Part shown: one piece after another, positions 34,696-44,718 of the stretch
Layout: the number at the start of each line of letters is the position of its first letter
How positions within the stretch are numbered: position 1 is the first letter of the stretch
Assembly (NCBI RefSeq): GCF_000732325.1
Contig: NZ_BBIW01000002.1
Coordinates: 186,007-250,006 of the forward strand
Origin: Paenibacillus sp. TCA20
GTDB taxonomy: Bacteria > Bacillota > Bacilli > Paenibacillales > Paenibacillaceae
DNA: 64,000 nucleotides
Direction of reading: 5' to 3'
Translations under genes and position numbers: made by a program
Notes under the pieces: model-generated
What the model was told of the DNA's origin: nothing
The model's input: only the letters and a program-made list of their open reading frames with translations
Database searches by the model: none

Positions 34696-35502
34696 TTATT
34701 TTTGCTCAAAGAGCCATTCATGCTCCGGATCGTTTCGAAATACCCAGGTCCGTACCGGCCCTGCCATTACATTTAGATAGTATGAAGCATAGCCGGGCGG
34801 AGCCGCTACCGGATGATATCCTTCTGGGACAAGCACGACCGACCGGTCAGTAACTGCCATGGTTTCGTCAAGACTGCGATCATCATTGTATACTCGCTGA
34901 ACTACGAAACCATGCGGCGGATTTATTCTGTGATAGTAGGTCTCCTCCAGATAAGACTCGTCTGGAAGCTGATCCACATCATGCTTGTGAGGCGGATAAC
35001 TGGACCAATTACCCCCGCCTGTATGCACCTCAACAACAAGCAGACTCTCCGCTTCCTTATGCTCAGGCAGAATGTTGATCACCTGACGTGACATGCTTCC
35101 TGAACCGCGCTCTTCTATTTCCATTTCAGAAGGAGTGATGAGTTTCGCTGAATATTTGCCTGTAGCCGGAGCTAAGCAAACTGCCAGTTCCACCTCAGTT
35201 AGTGCTTTTACACTGTAGCTCTCCTCTGCAGGAACATATACAGCATATGGTGGAATATCCTCAAACACCGTCATCCGGCTGCCTATTCCCGTAAACTTCT
35301 GTTCTCCTGCCTCCACGTCAGCCTTTCCCGAAAGAATAACGAGGCAGGCCTCATTTCCATCCGTAAATCGGGGCAGCGTGTCTCCAACCTGCAGCTGATA
35401 AACCTCAAAACCTACATATTTCCAACCAGCCATTTCCGGAGTAACGGCCACAATGCACCCGTCCTTATCTGGTTCACCGGCCTTTATGATTAATCGTGAC
35501 AT
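34696..35502 (-). CDS. iolB: 5-deoxy-glucuronate isomerase
   Basis: 268-residue cupin-type isomerase that turns 5-deoxy-D-glucuronate into 5-dehydro-2-deoxy-D-gluconate in myo-inositol breakdown. Signature segments: ENSGWKYVGF-like AGWKYVGFEVY, CLVILSGKADV, YPPHKHDVDQLPDESYLEETYYHRI (metal-binding His and Glu) and EGYHPVAAPPGY. It matches IolB rather than the related KduI. It is the last gene of the iol operon, 22 bases after iolG. Confidence 0.93.
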   Translation of the reverse strand: MSRLIIKAGEPDKDGCIVAVTPEMAGWKYVGFEVYQLQVGDTLPRFTDGNEACLVILSGKADVEAGEQKFTGIGSRMTVFEDIPPYAVYVPAEESYSVKALTEVELAVCLAPATGKYSAKLITPSEMEIEERGSGSMSRQVINILPEHKEAESLLVVEVHTGGGNWSSYPPHKHDVDQLPDESYLEETYYHRINPPHGFVVQRVYNDDRSLDETMAVTDRSVVLVPEGYHPVAAPPGYASYYLNVMAGPVRTWVFRNDPEHEWLFEQK

Positions 35503-35524
35503 AGACTCCCCTCCCCCATCGTGA

Positions 35525-36577
35525 TCATAAATTCACTGAGCTGCCGCTATCAAAAGAGTGAGCGATAAGTGCCGCCAGCTTAACTGGCAATCCAGTCCTC
35601 AGCGATTCCTTCGCCGCTTCCGCAATCCTCTCTGCATGTAAACCGTCAAACCCTGTGCAAACAACAGGTTTATTGCATGCAATGGCTTCTGCAAAGGCTG
35701 CTACCTCATCCATATAGGCCTGGTTATAGCGCTCTAAGAAAAAGTGGAACGGCTTATCACGCAGAACGGCTGAAGCAGTAAATAATTCTACCGTTGTGGG
35801 ACGACAGTTATCCGCAGAAGCCGCACCGTGGTCACCAAATATCTCCACTCGCTGATCGTATCCGTAAACTGCCTGACGGCTGTTATCGATTACACCGATA
35901 GCTCCACTGGCGAAGGTAAGAGTTATAATTGCTGTATCTATGTCCCCATGCCGAGCGAACATTGGATCAATCAAGCTTGCACCTTGCACGTAGACCTCTG
36001 TAACTTCCTCATTCATTAAATAACGCGCCATATCAAAATCGTGAATGCTCATATCCATAAACATTCCGCCAGACGTTCGAACATACTCTTCGCTGGGAGG
36101 CATGGGGTCCCGTGAAGTTATTTTCAGGATATGCGGCTTTCCTACCTTGCCTTCCTCCACAAGCTGCTTCAATTTACGGAAGCTGGGGTCCATCCGCCGG
36201 TTAAATCCGATCTGAAGCTTTACTCCTGATTCCTCAACAATATGAAGAACCTCGGCTGTATCTTTCTTTGACATACTGATCGGCTTTTCGCAAAAAATAT
36301 GCTTGCCTGCTCTGGCTGCTTTTTTGATCCATTCGATATGAGTTAAAGTAGGTGTACAAATAAAAACCGCTTCAATATCCGGGTCATTAACCACTAGTTC
36401 ACCATTGCTTGTTACCTGTGTAATTCCGCGAATTCGAGCCCATTCCATCAGTTCTTCGGTCACAGACATCTCTGCGATCATCTTCAAAGAAAATGCAGGC
36501 AAGTTAAGCAAATTATCTGCATGCAGCCTGCCGATTCGCCCAGCGCCGATAATACCGACTCCGATTGACTTTCCCAT
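35525..36577 (-). CDS. iolG: Inositol 2-dehydrogenase
   Basis: 350-residue NAD-dependent oxidoreductase of the Gfo/Idh/MocA family that oxidises myo-inositol to scyllo-inosose. Rossmann motif GIIGAGRIGRLHADNL at residues 8-23, FCEKPISM near residue 95 (catalytic Lys), and the substrate-facing GGMFMDMSIHDFDMARYL. AGGAGG precedes the ATG. It is preceded by a GH105-type gene, an unusual insertion in an iol operon. Confidence 0.92.
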   Translation of the reverse strand: MGKSIGVGIIGAGRIGRLHADNLLNLPAFSLKMIAEMSVTEELMEWARIRGITQVTSNGELVVNDPDIEAVFICTPTLTHIEWIKKAARAGKHIFCEKPISMSKKDTAEVLHIVEESGVKLQIGFNRRMDPSFRKLKQLVEEGKVGKPHILKITSRDPMPPSEEYVRTSGGMFMDMSIHDFDMARYLMNEEVTEVYVQGASLIDPMFARHGDIDTAIITLTFASGAIGVIDNSRQAVYGYDQRVEIFGDHGAASADNCRPTTVELFTASAVLRDKPFHFFLERYNQAYMDEVAAFAEAIACNKPVVCTGFDGLHAERIAEAAKESLRTGLPVKLAALIAHSFDSGSSVNL

Positions 36578-36632
36578 TAAGTCTTAGCCTCCTGTACAGA
36601 GATAATATGGAGCAGAATCACATCTGAACGCA

Positions 36633-37733
36633 TCAGTAGAAATACAGCGCCTCTCCAAGGAGAACAATCGCGAGCGCCTGACCGTAAGCCATTGGAGCGA
36701 TAATAATGTTCTTATAATCCTCTTTGACAGCTCCGATTGGTGTTCCGCCTGAGACCCCTTGGACAACACCTTTTTCATCCACTCTCTCGATTACAGCACG
36801 AACCGTTTTGAGAGCTGCCTGCTTATAGGAGACAGGAAGCAATCCTTTCCGCACACCAAGCAGAATACCTGCAGCGATTGCAGCAGATCCGGATGTTTCT
36901 GTATAGCTGTCTGGATCATCCAGCAGCGTATGCCACAGCCCAGTTTCATCTTGAAGTGACAGTAGTGCATCGACTTGAGCCTGAAACGTATGCTGCAGAT
37001 ATAGAAATACCCCTTCGTCAAGATGAGGTCGCATCAGATCCAGATACTCAGGCAGCCCAAGCGTAAACCAGCTGTTCCCCCTGCACCAGAAGGCTTCGCT
37101 GAAATTGTGCCGCTCACCAAAATGCCAGCCATGGTAAAATAATCCTGTATGTTTATCAAATAAGTATTTGATGTGCACAAGCAGCTGATGGATTGAAGTA
37201 TACCGCCATTTCTCGTTATCGTGTCTTACTCCCATCTTGGCTGTAAATAAGATCGCCATAAACAAGGTGTCAATCCAAATTTCATTTTCATGGAGACTCA
37301 CCTCGCTTGGAGCAGCACCTGTTGTAACATGCTGATAACCATCTTCTTCTGTACGAGGAAGTTCATTCATCAGCCAATTCATCCATTCCAGGCTTAAATT
37401 CCGGGCTTCTTGCAGATCCATTAGTGAGAGAAGCGGAGCCGTGGTATTAATGTTGCGGCTGGGCAAGCCTTTGTTCAGCTGCTTTTGCAGCCAAGGCACT
37501 GCGTAGGAGGCGTACCTGTCGTCACTAAAGTAATGGCCAATTTTGCTTAATCCGTACAGTCCAACACCTTGAGGCCAATCCCACTCCTCCATACCGAAAT
37601 CACGGGCATAATACCCTCGCCGCTCTGCAGCTTCCCCCATCTCCCGAAGCTCCTGTTCATTCCCTGGCCGCTCCAGACTCATGAGTTTATGAGTAATTAC
37701 ATCCAGCTTGCTGATCAGTACGTGTTTATCCAT
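36633..37733 (-). CDS. GH88/GH105-type unsaturated glycan hydrolase
   Basis: 366-residue intracellular hydrolase with the alpha/alpha-barrel of unsaturated glucuronyl / rhamnogalacturonyl hydrolases. Typical segments are WPQGVGLYGLSKIGHYF, NEIWIDTLFMAILFTAKMG (catalytic Asp region), YHGWHFGERHNFSEAFWCRGNSWFTLG and IAAGILLG. The family adds water across a 4,5-unsaturated uronide made by pectin or glycosaminoglycan lyases. Lacking a signal peptide, it acts on imported oligosaccharides. It lies between iolE and iolG on the same strand with short gaps, so it is part of the inositol operon. The natural substrate here is uncertain. Confidence 0.85.
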   Translation of the reverse strand: MDKHVLISKLDVITHKLMSLERPGNEQELREMGEAAERRGYYARDFGMEEWDWPQGVGLYGLSKIGHYFSDDRYASYAVPWLQKQLNKGLPSRNINTTAPLLSLMDLQEARNLSLEWMNWLMNELPRTEEDGYQHVTTGAAPSEVSLHENEIWIDTLFMAILFTAKMGVRHDNEKWRYTSIHQLLVHIKYLFDKHTGLFYHGWHFGERHNFSEAFWCRGNSWFTLGLPEYLDLMRPHLDEGVFLYLQHTFQAQVDALLSLQDETGLWHTLLDDPDSYTETSGSAAIAAGILLGVRKGLLPVSYKQAALKTVRAVIERVDEKGVVQGVSGGTPIGAVKEDYKNIIIAPMAYGQALAIVLLGEALYFY

Positions 37734-37763
37734 GTCATGCTCTCCTTGTGCCTCTGCAATGAA

Positions 37764-38660
37764 TTACAACCCGCAGCGCTCCTTAATGTAACGTCTTGCT
37801 TTGATCGCATATTCAAGCGGATTGGCAATAGCAGGATCCTGTTCCGCCTCAACGACAAACCAGCCTGAATATTCTGAAGCAGCAAGCGTCGAAAAGATAG
37901 GATCAAAGTCAATACAGCCGTCACCAGGAGTTGTAAACGCACCGGCCTTTACCGCCTGCAGGAAGCTAAGTCCCTGCTTTTTAACCTGCTCTACCTGTTC
38001 CTTACGAATATCTTTCAAATGTACATGCTTAACACGGGAAAGATGAGCATTCAATACTACCAAAGGATCTTCTCCTGAAAAAGCAAGATGACCCGAATCG
38101 AATAGCAGCGATACTTCGTTTGGATCTGTCAGCTCCATTAATCGACCAATCTCTTCGGCTGTCTGAACACCGGTACCCATATGATGATGGTAGACGACTT
38201 TCATTCCAATATCTCCCGCCAGCCTGCCGAGCTTGCCAAGTCCTTCTGCCAGCAAGGCCCACTCAGCATCGGTAAACACGGGCTTATGGGCAAAGAGTGG
38301 TGTCGTCATCTCACCCTGAATGCTCCGGCCCTGCTCGGAGACGACAATGACCTTCGCACCCATGGCATGTAGAAAGTCACGATGTGCTATGAACTTCTCG
38401 GCTGTTTCCTCATAAGGTCTGTTGGTAAGATAAGCACTGAACCAGGCGCTGGCGATCTCCAGACTCCGCAGTTCTAGAGCCTGCCGCAATTCAGCTGGAT
38501 CGCGCGGATATTTGTTGCCGACTTCACTGCCTTGGTAACCGGCGAGTGCCATCTCACTAATGCATTGCTCGAAGGTATTGGTTCCCCCTAGCTCAGGCAT
38601 ATCATCATTTGTCCAAGCGATGGGAGCAATCGCCAGTTTAACCGCATGTTCTTTGAACAT
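37764..38660 (-). CDS. iolE: Myo-inosose-2 dehydratase
   Basis: 298-residue TIM-barrel enzyme that dehydrates scyllo-inosose to the trione substrate of IolD. Segments [20 protein letters not shown] (start), [27 protein letters not shown] and [12 protein letters not shown] are typical. GGAAAGGAA precedes the ATG at 38660. Confidence 0.92.
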   Translation of the reverse strand: MFKEHAVKLAIAPIAWTNDDMPELGGTNTFEQCISEMALAGYQGSEVGNKYPRDPAELRQALELRSLEIASAWFSAYLTNRPYEETAEKFIAHRDFLHAMGAKVIVVSEQGRSIQGEMTTPLFAHKPVFTDAEWALLAEGLGKLGRLAGDIGMKVVYHHHMGTGVQTAEEIGRLMELTDPNEVSLLFDSGHLAFSGEDPLVVLNAHLSRVKHVHLKDIRKEQVEQVKKQGLSFLQAVKAGAFTTPGDGCIDFDPIFSTLAASEYSGWFVVEAEQDPAIANPLEYAIKARRYIKERCGL

Positions 38661-38717
38661 TTCTTATTCGTTCCTTTCCAGGTAAGGTGAGCAAGACTTC
38701 TTTACTTTGCCTGTTCA

Positions 38718-40655
38718 TTAATAAAGCCTGGCCCGTTCCAGTCCCTGAAGTTTCCGTTTATGAGCTGCTCGAACCGTGTCGCTGTCCGTTTCCTCTGCAA
38801 CTCCGACATGCCACCACGATCCATACCCATGTGTCATTGTCTTTGGCAGCACCTTAACGTCAATCAGGGTTGAAACGTTCTGCAGGCGAGCATCTCTAAT
38901 CGCTGCCTTAAGCTCTTCAATGCTAGTAACCCGGTAAGTTACTGCTCCATATCCGGCTGCGCTTGCTGCATAGTCAATCGCCATCAACTTATCGTTTAGC
39001 GTTCCGTCACTTCCCCGGTAACGGAATTCTGTCCCAATGCTGCTCATTCCATGTTCCATTTGCAGATTGTTTATACATCCAAACCCGCCGTTGTCGAGCA
39101 GAATTATATTTATTTTTTTCTGTTCCTGAAGGCTCGTCACAAGTTCTGAGTGAAGCATTTGATAACTGCCGTCTCCGACAAGGGCGTAAACTTCACGATC
39201 CGGTTCAGCAAGCTTTACACCCAAAGCCCCAGCGATTTCGTAGCCCATACAGGAGAAACCATACTCCATATGGTAGGTGTCAGTGACGGTGTTTTCCCAC
39301 ATGCGCTGCATGTCTCCTGGCAGGCTCCCTGCCGCACCAACTACAATCGCATCATTTGGAATCATATCATTAACTACAGCGAGCACACGGGTTTGGGTGA
39401 GCGTTGATCCCAAAGCTCCAGCATATTCGGCAAGCTTCTCATCCAAATGGCCCGCAATTTCAGGCATGAAGCCTTCGGCGGAATATTCCACTTCAGCTAA
39501 ACGCATCCGCTCACGTCTCCACTCGGACTTAACTGCAGAAATCTCATCTTGATAGTCTGGACTGGTCTGGTAACTTCGCTCTGCTAGAGCAGATGTCAGC
39601 GCATCTAGCCCTTCAGCAGCATCACATACAACAGCTGTTGCATCCAGCTTTGAAGCGTGAAACGAAGAAGCATTTAACGTAATAAATTCGACCTCCGGGT
39701 TACGAAACAGACTTTTGGAGCCCGTAGTGAAATCCGTAAAGCGAGTTCCTATTCCAATAATCAAATCCGCTTCAGATGCAAGCTTGTTTGCAGCTGCATT
39801 GCCTGTAACACCAATGCCGCCAAGATTGTATGCATGGCTGCTCTCCACCGCGCTTTTACCTGCCTGCGTCTCTGCAAAAGGTACTCCAAACTTTTCAGCA
39901 AATGTCTTAAGGGCTATTCCGGCTCCGGAATAGCGAACACCACCACCGCAAATGATGACCGGCTTGCACTTCTGTATAATCAAATCTGCTGCCTCTGTAA
40001 TATCACGAGGATGTGGAAGGCGGCGTTCGATCCGGTGAATCCGCTTCTGAAAGAAGGACTCGGGATATTCCCATGCCTCCCCCTGAACATCCTGAGGAAG
40101 CGATATAGCTACAGCCCCTGTGTCCGCAGGATCGGTAAGCACACGCATCGCGTTAAGCATCGCTGCCATAAGCTGTTCTGGCCGGGATACACGGTCCCAG
40201 TATTTACACACTGACTTGAAAGCGTCATTCACAGTAATTGCCGCACTATATGTGTGCTCCATCTGCTGCAGCACAGGATCTGGCTGCCGTGATGCAAAGG
40301 TATCACTTGGCAGCAACAATACGGGAATCTGATTAGCAGTGGCTGTTGCCGCTGCCGTCAGCATGTTGGCGGAGCCGGGACCAATGGAGGCAGTACAAGC
40401 CATAATTTGTCTTCGATTGTTTTGCTTAGCAAACGCCATAGCAGCATGTGCCATTCCCTGCTCATTTCGACCTTGATAGGCAGTAAGCTCACCCGAATCA
40501 CTTTCGAGAGCCTGGCCCAAGCCAAGCACATTACCGTGGCCGAACACCGTAAAGATGCCTTGAACGAAGCGCTGAGTCCCACTCTTCGTTTCAATGAACT
40601 GTTGATTCAAAAATTTGATCAGTGCCTGAGCCGTCGTCATTCTGATTTTAGTCAA
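38718..40655 (-). CDS. iolD: 3D-(3,5/4)-trihydroxycyclohexane-1,2-dione acylhydrolase
   Basis: 645-residue thiamine-diphosphate enzyme that opens the inositol ring to 5-deoxy-glucuronate. Domain order is typical: N-terminal pyrimidine domain with [18 protein letters not shown] and [13 protein letters not shown]-like motif, a central domain, and the C-terminal diphosphate domain with [19 protein letters not shown] use TTG at 40655, which gives [19 protein letters not shown], the expected IolD start, with GGGAG just upstream; the frame to 40688 is an extension into iolA. It overlaps the end of iolA only slightly in the longer frame and not at all with this start. Confidence 0.92.
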   Translation of the reverse strand: MTKIRMTTAQALIKFLNQQFIETKSGTQRFVQGIFTVFGHGNVLGLGQALESDSGELTAYQGRNEQGMAHAAMAFAKQNNRRQIMACTASIGPGSANMLTAAATATANQIPVLLLPSDTFASRQPDPVLQQMEHTYSAAITVNDAFKSVCKYWDRVSRPEQLMAAMLNAMRVLTDPADTGAVAISLPQDVQGEAWEYPESFFQKRIHRIERRLPHPRDITEAADLIIQKCKPVIICGGGVRYSGAGIALKTFAEKFGVPFAETQAGKSAVESSHAYNLGGIGVTGNAAANKLASEADLIIGIGTRFTDFTTGSKSLFRNPEVEFITLNASSFHASKLDATAVVCDAAEGLDALTSALAERSYQTSPDYQDEISAVKSEWRRERMRLAEVEYSAEGFMPEIAGHLDEKLAEYAGALGSTLTQTRVLAVVNDMIPNDAIVVGAAGSLPGDMQRMWENTVTDTYHMEYGFSCMGYEIAGALGVKLAEPDREVYALVGDGSYQMLHSELVTSLQEQKKINIILLDNGGFGCINNLQMEHGMSSIGTEFRYRGSDGTLNDKLMAIDYAASAAGYGAVTYRVTSIEELKAAIRDARLQNVSTLIDVKVLPKTMTHGYGSWWHVGVAEETDSDTVRAAHKRKLQGLERARLY

Positions 40656-40675
40656 ATTACTCCCGCCCTTCGTAG

Positions 40676-42139
40676 TTATTGCTGCCACCTGGCAGTGACC
40701 ATTTTTTTACGAGTATAAAACTCAACGCCGTCACTGCCATTCGCATGCAAATCCCCGTAAAACGAGTCTTTCCAGCCTGAAAAAGGAAAGAACGCCATAG
40801 GTGCCGGAACTCCTACATTAACTCCAAGCATCCCGGAATCGATATTTTCACGGAAATAGCGAACTTTTCCGCCGTCATTCGTAAAAATGCAGGCCCCGTT
40901 AGCAAAACGTGAGTTGTTTGCAATCTCAACCGCTTCCTCGATACCTTTAACACGCATAATGGACAATACAGGAGCAAACACTTCGTCCTGCCAAATCTTC
41001 ATTTGCTGGGTAACATCATCGAAGAGGGTTGGACCTATGAAGTACCCTTCACCTTGAACAGCGCTGTCCGTCCGTCCGTCACGCAGCAGCGTGGCCCCTT
41101 CGGTAATTCCTTGTTCAATATAAGCAATGGTTCTGTCCTTATGGCTCTGACGAATCACTGGACCGATAAACGTATCGTCATTCAAGCCATTACCGATAAC
41201 CATGTCATCGCATTCACGTATCAACAATTGGATCAAATCGTCCGCAACTTCTTCCTGAACGGCTACAACAGAACAAGCCATGCAGCGTTCTCCAGCAGAA
41301 CCAAAAGCAGCAGTAATGATCTGCGAGGCCGTACTGACCAGGTCAGCATCATTTAACACAATAGAGTGGTTCTTAGCTCCTGCCAACGCCTGAACGCGTT
41401 TCAAGTGAGCTGTCCCCTTCTTGTAAACATACTCAGCCACCGGCTGAGACCCGACAAAGGAGATGGCTTTAACGTCCGGATGCTCCAGCAGACCGTTCAC
41501 CACAGCATGTGCGCCGTGCACTATATTAAATACTCCTGCGGGGAGCCCTGCTTGCTCAAGCAGCTCGGCAAGACGCGCTGCCAGGAGCGGTGTGCGCTCG
41601 GACGGCTTCAATACAAATGTATTTCCGCAGGCAATGGCGAGCGGAAACATCCAGCAAGGCACCATCATGGGAAAATTAAAAGGAGTAATGCCGCCCACAA
41701 CGCCTACTGGGTAACGATACATCCCTGATTCAATGCCGCCGGCAATATCCGGCAGCTGCCTTCCCATCATTAAGGTTGGAGCTCCCGCGGCGAATTCAAC
41801 ACATTCAATACCGCACTGCACTTCCCCATAAGCCTCCTTATAACTTTTTCCGTTCTCCATAGTGATCAGCTTTGCCAGCTCCTCCCAGTGCTCTACCAGC
41901 AGCTGCTGGTATTTAAACAGGATGCGGGCTCTTCTTGGCACCGGTGTCTTGGACCAGGGACCGAAGGCTGCTCTTGCCTCTTCAACTGCACGGCCCACCT
42001 CTTCCGCAGTGGATAACGGAACCTCTGCGAGCGTTTCTCCAGTGGCAGGGTTAACTACCTTCTCCGTTCCTAATGCTGAGGCTTGAGTCCACCTCCCCCC
42101 GATATAGTTATCCAATACTTTGACTGCCTGCTTCTCCAT
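40676..42139 (-). CDS. iolA: Methylmalonate-semialdehyde dehydrogenase, CoA-acylating
   Basis: 487-residue aldehyde dehydrogenase that converts malonate semialdehyde to acetyl-CoA and CO2 at the end of inositol breakdown. Catalytic Cys lies in [11 protein letters not shown] (about residue 285), with the cofactor-binding [13 protein letters not shown] and [12 protein letters not shown] upstream. AGCGGAGGAG precedes the ATG. It lies between iolC and iolD. Confidence 0.93.
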   Translation of the reverse strand: MEKQAVKVLDNYIGGRWTQASALGTEKVVNPATGETLAEVPLSTAEEVGRAVEEARAAFGPWSKTPVPRRARILFKYQQLLVEHWEELAKLITMENGKSYKEAYGEVQCGIECVEFAAGAPTLMMGRQLPDIAGGIESGMYRYPVGVVGGITPFNFPMMVPCWMFPLAIACGNTFVLKPSERTPLLAARLAELLEQAGLPAGVFNIVHGAHAVVNGLLEHPDVKAISFVGSQPVAEYVYKKGTAHLKRVQALAGAKNHSIVLNDADLVSTASQIITAAFGSAGERCMACSVVAVQEEVADDLIQLLIRECDDMVIGNGLNDDTFIGPVIRQSHKDRTIAYIEQGITEGATLLRDGRTDSAVQGEGYFIGPTLFDDVTQQMKIWQDEVFAPVLSIMRVKGIEEAVEIANNSRFANGACIFTNDGGKVRYFRENIDSGMLGVNVGVPAPMAFFPFSGWKDSFYGDLHANGSDGVEFYTRKKMVTARWQQ

Positions 42140-42204
42140 GCGACTCTCCTCCGCTTCCTAATTTCTTGCATTTTGCCTCATCTGTCTGGATTAGCTCTGG
42201 ATAG

Positions 42205-43302
42205 CTATGTTTTCTGAACTTCTTCTACAACTTCCTCATTGTTCTGTATAAAATGGTCCAGCTCTTCTGCTGTAGGCATTGCGTCCGAGCAGCTATGGCG
42301 AGAGATTACGATGGAAGCAGATGCTGCACCTCGTTTCATCGCTTCTTTGACGCTGTCTCCTTTCATCAGTCCGTATATAAACGCAGAGGCATAGGAGTCA
42401 CCTGCTCCGAATGTTTTTAATACTTTGGTGTGAAAAATACCGCTTCGATGCGCTCCTCCGTCAGCAGTATATGCGATAGATCCATTTCCTCCGTGCTTGA
42501 TGACAACAAGCTTTGCACGATGCGAGAACCAATGTGCTGCAGTGGACTGATCATTAGAGCCTGTGTCGCCATACAGGCTTTCCATCATGTCAAACTCTTC
42601 GCGTGTGCCAATAATGTAATCGCATTTCTCAGCAGCCAGATTGTAGTACACTGCGGTCTCTGCATTCGATTTCCAGGTATAAGGACGATAATCAAGATCA
42701 AAAAATACGGTCGTACCATGCTTTACAGCAAATTCCAGTGCCAAAAACACCGCTTCTCGGGAGGGGCTTTGTGCTAAGGCAGTTCCAGATATAAGCAAGG
42801 TCTTCGTATTACGAATGTAATCTTCGGAAATGTTGTCTGTACTTAGTAGAAGGTCAGCTGCATTGTCACGGTACATCAGTATGCTGCAATCTTGGGGGCT
42901 TTTTATTTCGGTAAAAGCAAGACCTGTAACCGCGCCTGTCGTATCCTCAATAACCTGGCTGTCGTCGATGCCTTCCTTACGAAGATAGTTTCGAATAAAA
43001 CGACCCATCGGGTCAGAGGCAATTTTGCCGATAAAGCCGCAGCGTAAGCCCAGTCTTGCCGCGCCTATCGCGATGTTAGCCGGTGATCCGCCAACATACT
43101 TCGTAAAGGTTACTGTTTCTTCCATCGGGCGTCCTGTCTCGTTAGCGTTCATGTCAATGCATAGCCGACCTAGGGCCACTAAATCCATTGATCGTTTGGG
43201 GTCGAGCTTAAGAAGGGGGGCAGAGTGGCTTTGTGTTATTTCCTGTTGTTCGAAGTGATCCGTGACCGGGCCACCTTCAACATTAATAGGCTTTTCTTTC
43301 AT
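42205..43302 (-). CDS. iolC: 5-dehydro-2-deoxygluconokinase
   Basis: 365-residue PfkB-family kinase that phosphorylates 5-dehydro-2-deoxy-D-gluconate. It has the entry motif KYVGGSPANIAIGAARLG and the catalytic GAGDSYASAFIYG near residue 300. The first gene of the iol operon, with ATAAGGAGG before its ATG. Its N-terminal extension of about 35 residues is unlike shorter relatives and could mean a later start. Confidence 0.92.
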   Translation of the reverse strand: MKEKPINVEGGPVTDHFEQQEITQSHSAPLLKLDPKRSMDLVALGRLCIDMNANETGRPMEETVTFTKYVGGSPANIAIGAARLGLRCGFIGKIASDPMGRFIRNYLRKEGIDDSQVIEDTTGAVTGLAFTEIKSPQDCSILMYRDNAADLLLSTDNISEDYIRNTKTLLISGTALAQSPSREAVFLALEFAVKHGTTVFFDLDYRPYTWKSNAETAVYYNLAAEKCDYIIGTREEFDMMESLYGDTGSNDQSTAAHWFSHRAKLVVIKHGGNGSIAYTADGGAHRSGIFHTKVLKTFGAGDSYASAFIYGLMKGDSVKEAMKRGAASASIVISRHSCSDAMPTAEELDHFIQNNEEVVEEVQKT

Positions 43303-43340
43303 TGCTATTCCTCCTTATGGATAGAAAACAACAATCTTAG

Positions 43341-43423
43341 GGTAAGCGCTTAACCTTTTCTATGGCAGATTATATTCTATATGTAAGCGATTTACAATAC
43401 AATTTTTAGATTAAGCGCTTTAC
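43341..43423 (-). promoter_or_regulatory. iol promoter with three LacI-type operators
   Basis: On the minus strand TTGTAA (43397-43392) and TATAAT (43374-43369) are 17 bases apart. Three palindromes with an AAGCG(C/A)TT core surround it: 43411-43423 (upstream of -35), 43382-43396 (over -35 and spacer) and 43341-43355 (downstream of +1). Centre distances are about 28 and 42 bases, giving room for looping and steric block. They fit a LacI/GalR-family repressor, most likely the one encoded just upstream. Confidence 0.8.
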
Positions 43424-43503
43424 TATGAATTTGGTTGCTCTGCAAATGTGAATTGGATAGAAGCAGAAATAAGCATTTTGATTAAATGTAGAGTGATATG
43501 GAC

Positions 43504-43534
43504 AAAAAAAAGACCCCTGTCTACTCAAGGGCCT
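43504..43534 (-). terminator. lacI terminator
   Basis: On the minus strand AGGCCCTTG pairs with CAGGGGTCT (two G-U pairs) and is followed by seven Ts. The stem overlaps the lacI stop codon. Confidence 0.75.
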
Positions 43535-44531
43535 TGCTGGTAGAATTACGAATAACAAGTTCGGGGGGTAGTGAAATTTTTCGTTTAGTTGCTTCCGGAT
43601 CGTCGATAGATTCATTGAGCAGTTGCATTGCCTGCTCAGTCATGTCTCGGAGAGGCTGTGCAATACTGCTTAAAGAGGGATGGCAAATATCTGCAAGCAT
43701 GGTGTTATCGAACCCGATAACGGACAGGTCCTCGGGAACATTCAAGCCTGCTTCACGCGCCTCCTGTAACACCCCGATCGCCAGCAGGTCGTTGCAAGCA
43801 AAAATGGCCGTTGGCCGTTGGCCACCCTCTTCCCCCAGCATTCTATGGGCGACCTTGCGGCCATTCTCGAGTGTAGCCGAGGTCTGTACCATATGGTCTG
43901 GATGATCAAGAGAGACCCCGTGTGCCTCCAGTGCATCCAGAAATCCTTGTTCTCTATACCTGCTTCCAGGCAAATTGTCAGAAATAATCCCCAGTCTGCG
44001 ATGGCCGAGGGCCAGAAGGTATTCTGTTGCTATATATCCGCCTTTATAGTCGTCCACTGTAATGCTGTTACAATCAAGCAGCCGTACGTCAGCAGAGAAA
44101 AGAACGGTAGGCACCTTATTCTCAAGCAGCCGATGAATCAGCTCGGGATTGCCCACATGTGAAGCAATGATAAGCCCATCAACACGTTTTCGCTGCAGGA
44201 GAGAGATATAGCGGGCCGCTTTTTCATCGTCACGATCCGTACTGCAAATAATAAGGTCACTGCCTGCCTGCTGCGCATAATCCTCAAAGAAACGGGCAGC
44301 CTCTGCAAAGAATGGATTCGCAATATCTGGAATCATAAGTCCAATGGTTCCCGTCCGCTGACTGGTCAGTGCTGAGGCGACCATGCTGGGCTGATAATTT
44401 AATTGTTCCATGATAAGGTGAACTTTCTTCCGTGTCTTATCACTGATGCGGCCATTGTTATTCAGCACCTTTGATACAGTAGCAATGGAAACGCCGGCCT
44501 CCCTTGCTACGTCATATATGGTTGGTTTCAT
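43521..44531 (-). CDS. LacI-family repressor of the iol operon
   Basis: 336-residue repressor: N-terminal HTH (TIYDVAREAGVSIATVSKVLNN, hinge to about residue 60) and a periplasmic-binding-protein-like effector domain (GTIGLMIPDIANPFF; KRVDGLIIAS; ISDNLPGSRYREQGFLDAL; FACNDLLAIGVLQ; DLSVIGFDN). It lies directly upstream of the iol operon and shares its strand. Three operator palindromes of the LacI type lie between it and iolC. The inducer would be expected to be inositol or a breakdown product. In B. subtilis the regulator is a DeoR-type IolR, so this would be a different wiring. Confidence 0.88.
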   Translation of the reverse strand: MKPTIYDVAREAGVSIATVSKVLNNNGRISDKTRKKVHLIMEQLNYQPSMVASALTSQRTGTIGLMIPDIANPFFAEAARFFEDYAQQAGSDLIICSTDRDDEKAARYISLLQRKRVDGLIIASHVGNPELIHRLLENKVPTVLFSADVRLLDCNSITVDDYKGGYIATEYLLALGHRRLGIISDNLPGSRYREQGFLDALEAHGVSLDHPDHMVQTSATLENGRKVAHRMLGEEGGQRPTAIFACNDLLAIGVLQEAREAGLNVPEDLSVIGFDNTMLADICHPSLSSIAQPLRDMTEQAMQLLNESIDDPEATKRKISLPPELVIRNSTSKALE

Positions 44532-44602
44532 ACTTTCCGCTCACTTTTAAGTTTTGTCGTCTAAATTCAAGAGTTGTTAAGACGCTAATCTGCATGTCTG
44601 AT

Positions 44603-44631
44603 ATTATAGGAAATTTATATCGTATTGGCAA
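44603..44631 (-). promoter_or_regulatory. Predicted sigma-A promoter of lacI
   Basis: On the minus strand TTGCCA (44631-44626) and TATAAT (44608-44603) are 17 bases apart, about 70 bases before lacI. Confidence 0.55.
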
Positions 44632-44672
44632 AACTTTGATTATTATGACTCCTTGCTTCAGAGAAATTAAAA

Positions 44673-44697
44673 ACCAGCACCCGATTGGGGTGCTGGT
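44673..44697 (-). terminator. Terminator of the second CUT1 operon
   Basis: On the minus strand ACCAGCACCC pairs with GGGTGCTGGT around a five-base loop and is followed by a T-run, after the second binding-protein gene. Confidence 0.8.
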
Positions 44698-44718
44698 CGC
44701 TTAGATATGATTTAATCC

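Noticed and set aside
34696-35502. Reading the isomerase gene as kduI
   Set aside because: The conserved blocks are IolB-type and the gene ends an iol operon.
42430-42777. Rightward open frames inside iolC and other genes
   Set aside because: They lie antisense within strongly supported genes, lack ribosome sites and match no family.
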